Origin: Sphingobacteriaceae bacterium
GTDB taxonomy: Bacteria > Bacteroidota > Bacteroidia > B-17B0 > Aurantibacillaceae
Length of the DNA: 51,187 nucleotides
Reading direction: 5' to 3'
Assembly (NCBI GenBank): GCA_947453445.1
Contig: CANGGP010000018.1
Coordinates: forward strand, 1 to 51,187
The position numbers and the translations under genes are program-made. Numbering within the stretch: the stretch's first letter is position 1; every line of letters begins with the position of its first letter. The notes beneath the pieces were generated by a model that saw only the letters and a program-made list of their open reading frames with translations, did no database searches and was not told the origin of the DNA. Of this stretch, positions 44,567-51,187 are shown piece after piece.

Positions 44567-45676
44567 GTGAAAAACGATTTATTATATCAAATTGCATTAA
44601 CCCTCATTAATGGCATAGGGGACGTGAATGCCAAAAGTCTTTTGGCTTATTGTGGCAACGCTGAAGAAATATTTAAACAAAAAAAAGGACACTTACTTAA
44701 AATTCCCGGTATCGGCGAAACCAACGCCAAATCTATTGTGTCGAGCCATCATTTATTAATGCGCGCCGAGCAAGAAATTAAATTTATTGAACAATATAAA
44801 ATACAAGCGCTTTTTTACACCAATGAAGCATACCCTTCGCGCTTAAAACTTTGCAGTGATAGTCCCATTATGCTTTACTACAAAGGCCATGCGGATTTAA
44901 ATGCAGAAAAAATTGTGGCGGTGGTTGGCACCCGAAAGCCCAGTGATTATGGCAAAGAAAAAACGAAGGAAATAGTTTCTGACTTAAAGGAACACAATGT
45001 GCTTGTTTTAAGTGGCCTCGCTTATGGGGTGGATGTGATTGCCCATAAAACGGCATTGGACAATGACATGCTAACGGTAGGCGTATTGGGGCACGGTTTG
45101 GATAGAATTTATCCACTGTCGCACGACAAAATTGCCAAACGCATGATTAAACAAGGTGGCTTGTTAACCGACTTCATGAGCGGTACCAATCCCGATGCGG
45201 TTAATTTTCCGAAGCGAAACAGAATTGTGGCCGGTTTGTGCGATGCCTTAATCATGATTGAAAGTAAAAGAACAGGCGGCAGTTTAATTACGGCAACCAT
45301 CGCCAACAGTTATAACAAAGATGTTTTTGCTTTACCCGGCCGCGCAGGGGATGTATTGGCTGAAGGGGGCAATGGTTTAATTAAGCGAAACAAAGCCGCG
45401 TTAATTGAAAATGTAGAAGATTTATTGGATGCCATGCAGTGGCAAAAAAAAGAAAATAAGAAAAGCAAAATAAAACAGATTCCTTTGATGTTGGATTTAA
45501 GTGTCGATGAAAGGGCCGTTGTTGACCAATTATCAGGCAAAGGCGCACAGCACTTAGACGTTCTTTGTCAAAGCACCCAAATGCCGATTAGCAAACTATC
45601 AGCCATTTTATTGCAATTGGAGTTTTCGAATTTGGTAAAAAGCAAACCCGGTAAAATGTTTGAATTGAGCCAATAA
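44567..45676 (+). CDS. dprA: DNA-processing protein DprA
   Basis: Loads RecA on incoming single-stranded DNA during natural transformation. 369 residues from a GTG at 44567 with AGGAA just before it. An N-terminal helix-hairpin-helix region (LINGIGDVNAKSLLAY, LKIPGIGETNAKSIV) is followed by the Rossmann-like DprA core (VVGTRKPSDYGKEK, LSGLAYGVDVIAHKTAL, GHGLDRIYP, FPKRNRIVAGLCDALIMIE, GGSLITATIA) and a C-terminal winged-helix domain (SAILLQLEFSNLVKSKPG). Other competence genes are not in the window. Confidence 0.93.
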   Translation: MKNDLLYQIALTLINGIGDVNAKSLLAYCGNAEEIFKQKKGHLLKIPGIGETNAKSIVSSHHLLMRAEQEIKFIEQYKIQALFYTNEAYPSRLKLCSDSPIMLYYKGHADLNAEKIVAVVGTRKPSDYGKEKTKEIVSDLKEHNVLVLSGLAYGVDVIAHKTALDNDMLTVGVLGHGLDRIYPLSHDKIAKRMIKQGGLLTDFMSGTNPDAVNFPKRNRIVAGLCDALIMIESKRTGGSLITATIANSYNKDVFALPGRAGDVLAEGGNGLIKRNKAALIENVEDLLDAMQWQKKENKKSKIKQIPLMLDLSVDERAVVDQLSGKGAQHLDVLCQSTQMPISKLSAILLQLEFSNLVKSKPGKMFELSQ

Positions 45677-45702
45677 AGTTCTCGTCAAAATTTAATACCT
45701 TC

Positions 45703-47934
45703 ATGTTTCAATACGAATCATTAGTTCTGAACATGCAAATAGACATTGAAGCAGAGAAGAAAGAGATTTTAAACCGCTACAAACTTTTAATGAAAGCTTG
45801 CAAGCGTCGCTTAGAAAAAGGTGATAAAGAAATTATTCGCAAAGCTTTTGAAGTGTCGGTTGAAGCGCATAAACAAATGCGCCGGAAAAGTGGGGAGCCA
45901 TACATTTATCATCCCATTGCGGTGGCGCAAATTTGTGCCGAAGAAATTGGTTTAGGAACTACTGGCATTGTTTGCGCCTTATTGCACGATACAGTTGAAG
46001 ACACTGATCTTTCGTTGGATGATGTGAAAGGTTTGTTCGGCGAAAAAGTAGCCCAAATCATCGATGGCTTAACTAAAATTTCAGGGGTTATTGATAACAC
46101 CTCTTCTATTCAAGCTGAGAATTTTAGAAAGGTGTTGTTGACCATGAGTGAGGACATTCGGGTGATACTGATAAAACTCGCCGACAGGTTGCACAACATG
46201 CGCACGCTCGATCACATGAAACGTGATAAGCAAATGAAGATAGCCAGCGAAACCCTCTATTTATATGCTCCTTTGGCACACCGCTTGGGTTTAAACACCA
46301 TTAAAACCGAATTGGAAGATTTGGGTTTAAAATACACCGATGTTGATTCATACAATGACCTTGCTAATAAATTAAAAGTCAGTGAACCCGAACGCAAACG
46401 TTTCATCCAAAAGTTTATTGAACCTTTAAAAGAAATTCTCACCGAACAAGGATTGAAGTTCAAAATTTTTGGTCGACCTAAATCGATTTACAGCATTTAT
46501 AACAAGATAAAATTCAAACACGTTAGTTTTGAAGAAATCTATGACTTGTTCGCCATTCGAATTGTGATTGATTCGCAATTAGAAAGCGAAAAAGCAGATT
46601 GCTGGAAAGTGTATTCAATCATCACCGATTTTTATCACCCGAGTCCGGAAAGGTTACGTGACTGGATTAGTACGCCAAAAAGTAACGGTTATGAAAGTTT
46701 GCACACAACGGTGATGGGCCCTGAAGGAAAATGGGTTGAGGTGCAAATTCGCACCACGCGTATGGATGATTTGGCTGAGAATGGTTATGCGGCGCATTGG
46801 AAATACAAAGACAGTGCAGCTGAGAAAGAAAGTAATTTAGAAAACTGGTTGTTGAGAATACGGGAAATGTTAGAAAATCCTGATCCCAATGCCTTGGAGT
46901 TTATCGATGATTTTAAACTGAATTTATTCAGCGACGAAATGTTTGTGTTCACACCCAAAGGTGATATGAAAACAATGCCGGTGGGTGCAACCGCTTTGGA
47001 TTTTGCTTTTGAAATTCACACCAAAGTTGGGGAGCATTGTATTGGCGCGAAGGTGAATCATAAGCTCGTGCCTTTAAGCAATGTACTTAGTAGTGGCGAT
47101 CAAGTTGAAATTTTAACCAGCAACAAACAAGTTCCGAAAGAAGATTGGATTAATTATGTGATTACGGCCAAAGCCAAATCAAAAATTAAAAGCAGCTTAA
47201 AGGATCAAAGAAAAAAAATAGCCGAAGAAGGCAAAGAGATTATTCAAAAGAAAATGGAGCGATTAAAGGTGGAGTATAATCACCAGATTGCACAAGAGTT
47301 TTGTAATTTCTTAAAATTGCCTTCAACACAAGAATTGTTTTATAGAGCGGCATTGGGGAATGTGGATGCCAATGAAATAAAAGAGTTTTTAAAATTCAGA
47401 CAAAATCCAAACAGAAGAGTAAAAAAACAAGATGCCCATCGATTAGAAGAATTGGTGACCAGCGCCAGGGGTAAAACCGACATGTTGGTAATTGGCGATG
47501 ATTTACAAAAATTAGATTATAAATTGGCGGCTTGCTGTAATCCTATTCCCGGGGATGATGTGTTTGGTTTCATAACAGTAGGCGAGGGTATAAAAATTCA
47601 CCGTGTCAATTGTCCAAATGCATTAAAATTATTATCCAATTACGCTTACCGCGTGGTGAAAGCCAAGTGGGTAAATGACCAATTGATTTCGTTTTTGGCG
47701 GGATTAAAAATTACGGGCACCGACGAATTGGGTATTGTAAATAATATTACCAAGGTGATTTCGAATGAAAACAACGTAAACATGCGTTCAATTAATTTTG
47801 ATACCGACGACGGATTGTTTGAAGGCACCATTATGGTGTATGTGCACGATACAAAACACTTAAACCACTTGATTGAGAACTTAAAGAAGGTGAAGGGGAT
47901 TAATAAAGTGGTGCGTGTTGATGAAAAGGACTAG
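45703..47934 (+). CDS. RelA/SpoT-family (p)ppGpp synthetase/hydrolase
   Basis: Controls the stringent-response alarmone (p)ppGpp. 743 residues from 45703; an ATG at 45733 (MQIDIEAEKKEIL) is an equally good start, and a weak TACCTTCA element ending at 45700 would favour it. Domains in order: HD hydrolase (YIYHPIAVAQIC, LLHDTVEDTDL with intact His-Asp, ADRLHNMRTL), nucleotidyltransferase/synthetase (FGRPKSIYSIYNKI, PKSNGYESLHTTVMG), TGS (DEMFVFTPKGDMKTMPVGATALDF), the zinc/CC region (LAACCNPIPGDDVFGFIT), and ACT (LGIVNNITKVISNENNVNM). Both hydrolase and synthetase appear intact. Confidence 0.95.
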   Translation: MFQYESLVLNMQIDIEAEKKEILNRYKLLMKACKRRLEKGDKEIIRKAFEVSVEAHKQMRRKSGEPYIYHPIAVAQICAEEIGLGTTGIVCALLHDTVEDTDLSLDDVKGLFGEKVAQIIDGLTKISGVIDNTSSIQAENFRKVLLTMSEDIRVILIKLADRLHNMRTLDHMKRDKQMKIASETLYLYAPLAHRLGLNTIKTELEDLGLKYTDVDSYNDLANKLKVSEPERKRFIQKFIEPLKEILTEQGLKFKIFGRPKSIYSIYNKIKFKHVSFEEIYDLFAIRIVIDSQLESEKADCWKVYSIITDFYHPSPERLRDWISTPKSNGYESLHTTVMGPEGKWVEVQIRTTRMDDLAENGYAAHWKYKDSAAEKESNLENWLLRIREMLENPDPNALEFIDDFKLNLFSDEMFVFTPKGDMKTMPVGATALDFAFEIHTKVGEHCIGAKVNHKLVPLSNVLSSGDQVEILTSNKQVPKEDWINYVITAKAKSKIKSSLKDQRKKIAEEGKEIIQKKMERLKVEYNHQIAQEFCNFLKLPSTQELFYRAALGNVDANEIKEFLKFRQNPNRRVKKQDAHRLEELVTSARGKTDMLVIGDDLQKLDYKLAACCNPIPGDDVFGFITVGEGIKIHRVNCPNALKLLSNYAYRVVKAKWVNDQLISFLAGLKITGTDELGIVNNITKVISNENNVNMRSINFDTDDGLFEGTIMVYVHDTKHLNHLIENLKKVKGINKVVRVDEKD

Positions 47935-48488
47935 GATTTAATTTCTCTTAATTTTATTTTCTTTGCTGGATTACCTTGGTAAATCCAGTTCGCTTCGAGC
48001 GAAGCTGTAGCAATACTGCCAACCGTTAGTAGGCTATTGCTGCCAAGTTTAACCCCCGGACAAACCACTGTTTTAGCACCTGCCCAGGCTCCTTCCTCCA
48101 AAGTGATTTCACCAACCAATAAATCGAAACTTGTTTTTTTGTAATTATGGTTGCCACAAAGCAACATGGCACCTTGCGAAATACAAGAATGGTCTTTTAA
48201 TGTCACTTTGGCCAAATTGTCAATCCATACTTCTTCGCCAATCCACACATGGTTACCAATGTTTAAATGCCAAGGGTATTTAATTGAAACATGCGGTTTA
48301 ATCACCACGCCTTTTCCAACCCTTGCCCCGAACAAACGCAACAAAAAGCGTTTCACAGCGTAACTGGGAAAAAAGGATTTAAAAAATATGCGATTGACAA
48401 TATACCAAATGCCAATGATGAGCGAAGAACGACCCGGCTTATACCAGTCGTTTTTAAAAGACGATAAATCAGTTTTTAATGCAGTCAT
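47931..48488 (-). CDS. WcaF-like hexapeptide acetyltransferase
   Basis: 185 residues. Left-handed beta-helix acyltransferase like the colanic acid enzyme WcaF: RFLLRLFGARVGKGVVIKPHV, YPWHLNIGNHVWIGEEVWIDNLAKV, a loop with LLCGNHNYKK containing the family His, then WAGAKTVVCPGVKLG and IYQGNPAKKIK at the end. Transfers an acetyl group to a sugar of an extracellular polysaccharide. It overlaps the glycosyltransferase start by 20 bases at its N-terminus, so both are one operon with asnB. The stop overlaps the convergent RelA/SpoT stop. Confidence 0.87.
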   Translation of the reverse strand: MTALKTDLSSFKNDWYKPGRSSLIIGIWYIVNRIFFKSFFPSYAVKRFLLRLFGARVGKGVVIKPHVSIKYPWHLNIGNHVWIGEEVWIDNLAKVTLKDHSCISQGAMLLCGNHNYKKTSFDLLVGEITLEEGAWAGAKTVVCPGVKLGSNSLLTVGSIATASLEANWIYQGNPAKKIKLREIKS

Positions 48489-49623
48489 TGAATAAGAATT
48501 TGTATTGTTGTGCAGAAGCGTTCGTGTTTATTTTTTTACCAATATACGATTGGGCGGATTGTGATTCGGCTTTAAAATCTGCATTGTTTAATGCAGCATA
48601 ATGCAAAAGCGCCGAAACAAACTCCTTGGGCTCATTGAGGGCAATGGCAAATCCTGCAGCGTTACTTTGTAAATCATTCCATGGTGTTTGATCGCTGATA
48701 ATTGCAGGGCAACCACACAATAAACTTTCGACAATGGCATGACCAAAATTTTCGTTCAAAGTAGGTAAATACAAACAGTGGTAATGCTTGATGCAATCTT
48801 GAATTTTATCAAATGAAACTTCATATTTTCGTTCAACCCGAATGTTTGCCGGTAATGACGCGATTATTTTTTCACATTCTTGCCAATAAAGTTTGTCTTC
48901 GAGATTTCCGTAAATGTGGTAATCAATTTGAACACTTGATGGTATGTCTTTTAAAATTTCTAAGGCGAAGTGTAAATTTTTAACGCGGGCAATGCGCGAT
49001 AAATAAAATAATTTTAAAAGACCTTCAGTTTTCTCACAAACGTTATCCGTTGGTGTTAAGGCGTTAATGTTAGGGGCAATGGTAATTTTGGCCGAAGGAA
49101 AAAGAGCAAGAATATCCTTTTCTTCTTGGCTTTGAGTAGCATGAAAGCGAATGTCTTTATACCAATTCATTTGTTTGGCCGCAAAGAGGTAAAGATTTTT
49201 TTTGAATGCTTTTAAGCTACGCGCGCCTTTGCCCAGCATGCCCCTTGGTGCCAATAATACAGGAGGTCCAATTTTTTTTGCTTGTTTCAAACGAACAATA
49301 TTGATTGAAAAATGCAATGACCAAAAGCTGTTGAGGTAAATTAAATCGGGTTTTATTTCATTCAGCAGTTCAATGATTTTTGTATTGTTTAAATTGGAAC
49401 GATCAAAATAAAAATAGTGTATTTGATCCTTATAAATGAGTGTATTGGCTTGAATGTTGGGATAAGGAACAGCGTCACCCAAATCGGTGTTGGCCGTAAT
49501 CACAAATAAATCAAAATCATTTTTAAGCACTGTAATCAATGAATACACCGAACGTACGGGTCCGCCTGCCTTGGTGCCCGGCAAAAACCAGTCGATGAAA
49601 ACAGCTATTTTTGGTTTAGTCAA
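48469..49623 (-). CDS. Glycosyltransferase, GT4-like
   Basis: 384 residues. GT-B fold: the N-terminal half has IDWFLPGTKAGGPVRSVYSL (nucleotide-sugar acceptor side) and KPDLIYLNSFWS; the C-terminal half has LLKLFYLSRIARVKNLHFAL, and the donor-binding block HCLYLPTLNENFGHAIVESLLCGCPAII with the E-x7-E pair (EN...E). Likely adds a sugar in the assembly of a capsule or exopolysaccharide. One base separates it from asnB; wcaF-like gene overlaps its end. Confidence 0.85.
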   Translation of the reverse strand: MTKPKIAVFIDWFLPGTKAGGPVRSVYSLITVLKNDFDLFVITANTDLGDAVPYPNIQANTLIYKDQIHYFYFDRSNLNNTKIIELLNEIKPDLIYLNSFWSLHFSINIVRLKQAKKIGPPVLLAPRGMLGKGARSLKAFKKNLYLFAAKQMNWYKDIRFHATQSQEEKDILALFPSAKITIAPNINALTPTDNVCEKTEGLLKLFYLSRIARVKNLHFALEILKDIPSSVQIDYHIYGNLEDKLYWQECEKIIASLPANIRVERKYEVSFDKIQDCIKHYHCLYLPTLNENFGHAIVESLLCGCPAIISDQTPWNDLQSNAAGFAIALNEPKEFVSALLHYAALNNADFKAESQSAQSYIGKKINTNASAQQYKFLFNDCIKN

Positions 49624-49624
49624 A

Positions 49625-51187
49625 TTAAGCGTTTAATTGATTTTCGTTTAACCAATGGTTTAATACCACCAAATGCCAAACCCTACTCCAACTTGTTTGC
49701 GGATGATTGTTCAAGAAGTTGTTCCACAAATTGAGAATCTCTGTTTTGGAATTAAAGGGCAGGTTGGCGAATTCAATAATATTTTTTTCGCAGAAAGATT
49801 TTAATTCTTTTTTCATCCATTTTTGCCAAGGCAAGGTAAAGCCCATTTTAGGTCGGTTTACAATTTCGGATGGCAGTAATTCTCCTAAAGCATCAACCAA
49901 TAGTTTTTTTGGACTGTGTGGAAACTTTTGTGTATCGTTTATGCCCAATACAAATTCAAGTAATTGGTAATCTAAAAATGGTTCACGCACTTCCAAAGCC
50001 ACCGCCATGCTCATTTGATCGGTATCACGCAGCAAAGTGTTTTGCATGTATGTTTGTATTTCTGCCAATGAAACTGCACTTAATAAGTGATTTTGTTTTT
50101 GCGGAATTTGTTTAATGATATTTTCAATATTGGCAAATGGCGAGGCCTTTGTTATTAATTGCTTTAGTTCGCGCTGCGTGTACAAACTTCTGTTTAAAGG
50201 GTAAGCCGATTGAAAATTAATTTTTTCTTGTGATAATAACTCCTCAATTTTATTACCGCTTACCGATTTGTTTTTTAAGCGAATAATTCTGCCACCAATT
50301 TTTCTAGCAGCACCGGGCACTGCATTTAACCAAGCCTTATTCTGCAAGCTGTGCATGCGCTTAAACACATCGTAACCGGCAAAAAGTTCATCGCCGCCAA
50401 TACCACTTAAAGCCATGGTGATGCCGGCATTTTTGGTTGCCTTCGACACAATGTATGTATTGGGTCCGTCGCCACTCGGATGATCCATTGCATTTAATGC
50501 TTCGGGTAATTGTTTTAAAAAATCGGCAGGACTCAACTTAATTTCGTGGTGTTGGGTGTTGAATTTTTTCGCAATTAATTGGGCGTATTTCGATTCTGAG
50601 AATTCACTTTCATCGAAGTTCACATTAAAAGTTTGAATTTTTTCGCTACTGACCTTACTCATTAAACCAACAATGGCACTCGAATCAATGCCGCCTGAAA
50701 GAAAGGCCCCAAAAGGCACATCTGCAATCAATCGTCGTTGAACCGATAAACTGAGAAGTTCATTCACCTTGTGACAGCTTTCTTGGTAGTTTAAATTTTT
50801 GGCTTCCGATGAAATGTTGTTGACCTGATAGTATTGTACAATGCTTGCCTTTTCATCTTTCAATTCTAAATAATGACCGGGCATCAGCATCTTAATGCCT
50901 TTTACAATGGTGTTAGGCGCAAACACTGTTTGGTACATGGCATATTCTGCCACCACATCTGTATTGAGTTGAAAACGTTTTAATTCTGAATGAATAATAG
51001 GACGAATTTCGCTTGAAAAAATAAAACCCTCATCACCATAATGGTAGTACAATGGTTTAACGCCCAATCGATCGCGGCCAATAAAAAGTGTTTTATTTTG
51101 TTTGTCGTATATGGCAAAGGCATACATGCCATTAAAGCGCTTTAAACAATCGGACCCCCAGCGCATAAATGCGGCCAAAACCACTTC
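49625..51187 (-). CDS. asnB: Glutamine-hydrolysing asparagine synthase, 5' end outside window
   Basis: The frame is open to base 51187 (Glu before VVLAAFMRWG), so the true start and the catalytic Cys1 of the glutaminase domain lie beyond the window. The end of the glutaminase domain is visible (CLKRFNGMYAFAIYD, FIGRDRLGVKPLYYH, FIFSSEIRPI), then the synthetase domain with the PP-loop SGGIDSSAIVGL and the substrate blocks DHPSGDGPNTYIVSKATK and ALSGIGGDELFAGYD, and a late EPFLDYQLLEF. AsnB-like enzymes in polysaccharide clusters often amidate sugars; here it leads an operon with a glycosyltransferase and an acetyltransferase. Confidence 0.9.
   Translation of the reverse strand, partial: EVVLAAFMRWGSDCLKRFNGMYAFAIYDKQNKTLFIGRDRLGVKPLYYHYGDEGFIFSSEIRPIIHSELKRFQLNTDVVAEYAMYQTVFAPNTIVKGIKMLMPGHYLELKDEKASIVQYYQVNNISSEAKNLNYQESCHKVNELLSLSVQRRLIADVPFGAFLSGGIDSSAIVGLMSKVSSEKIQTFNVNFDESEFSESKYAQLIAKKFNTQHHEIKLSPADFLKQLPEALNAMDHPSGDGPNTYIVSKATKNAGITMALSGIGGDELFAGYDVFKRMHSLQNKAWLNAVPGAARKIGGRIIRLKNKSVSGNKIEELLSQEKINFQSAYPLNRSLYTQRELKQLITKASPFANIENIIKQIPQKQNHLLSAVSLAEIQTYMQNTLLRDTDQMSMAVALEVREPFLDYQLLEFVLGINDTQKFPHSPKKLLVDALGELLPSEIVNRPKMGFTLPWQKWMKKELKSFCEKNIIEFANLPFNSKTEILNLWNNFLNNHPQTSWSRVWHLVVLNHWLNENQLNA

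Noticed and set aside
1-51187. CRISPR arrays, tRNA or rRNA genes, insertion sequences, phage or defence genes
   Set aside because: I looked in the gaps between genes and found no regularly spaced repeats, no tRNA cloverleaf, no transposase, integrase, restriction or nuclease genes. The window appears to be core chromosome with accessory surface-protein genes.

Overview
The window looks like a chromosomal segment from a member of the Bacteroidota, probably near the Flavobacteriales/Sphingobacteriales-type lineages. It is AT-rich. Four secreted proteins end in type IX secretion (T9SS) sorting domains and one in a gliding-motility-type (CHU_C) domain. There is an uppS-bamA-ompH-ompH envelope operon and an exbB-exbD-exbD-tonB operon. 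Several promoters carry the Bacteroidetes -7 element TAnnTTTG. No tRNA, rRNA, CRISPR array, transposase, integrase or phage gene was seen.

Layout. 1-1.5 kb: the end of a carotenoid operon (crtZ, cut by the window edge, then crtY). 1.5-2.15 kb: two decayed XRE-type regulators, divergent. 2.15-5.8 kb: two T9SS cargo genes, one apparently lacking its 5' end. 5.8-8.1 kb: lipoprotein glutaminyl cyclase and cysS. 8.15-9.05 kb: a MerR regulator with a cobalamin-binding domain (CarH type). 9.1-13.7 kb: uppS-bamA-ompH-ompH. 13.8-14.3 kb: secreted NTF2-like protein. 14.3-18.3 kb: SAM-I riboswitch, terminator and full-length cobalamin-dependent metH. 18.3-21.5 kb: a 1059-residue membrane protein of unknown function. 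21.5-25.0 kb: purH and kup, convergent. 25.2-31.7 kb: two surface proteins, an rRNA m5C methyltransferase and a small haem-binding lipoprotein. 31.7-35.6 kb: substrate-binding-like protein, periplasmic rhodanese, cysQ, a hypothetical and mqnC. 35.7-38.2 kb: an Ig-repeat T9SS adhesin and a YjbR-like protein. 38.4-44.5 kb: exbB-exbD-exbD-tonB, a small membrane protein, a PstS-like lipoprotein and a TPR protein. 44.5-47.9 kb: dprA and a RelA/SpoT-type gene. 47.9-51.2 kb: polysaccharide genes wcaF-like, glycosyltransferase and asnB (cut by the window edge).

Links between genes. (i) Cobalamin is used twice, as MetH cofactor and as ligand of the MerR regulator; the regulator lies 6.6 kb from carotenoid genes, the usual targets of light-sensing CarH proteins. 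(ii) Eleven of twelve predicted signal peptidase I substrates have glutamine right after the predicted cleavage site, and the window also encodes an exported glutaminyl cyclase that could turn this into pyroglutamate (the Bacteroidetes 'Q-rule'). (iii) metH is preceded by a SAM-I riboswitch with a terminator and a readable antiterminator. (iv) The TonB operon continues into a PstS-like lipoprotein and a TPR protein, suggesting a larger energised envelope module. Only two gene-free stretches exceed 300 bases: 1782-2152, which holds an HTH pseudogene and a GC-rich palindrome, and 14260-14563, which holds the riboswitch. I found no clearly new defence or mobile system; the best leads are the regulatory and processing links above and the uncharacterised membrane protein.
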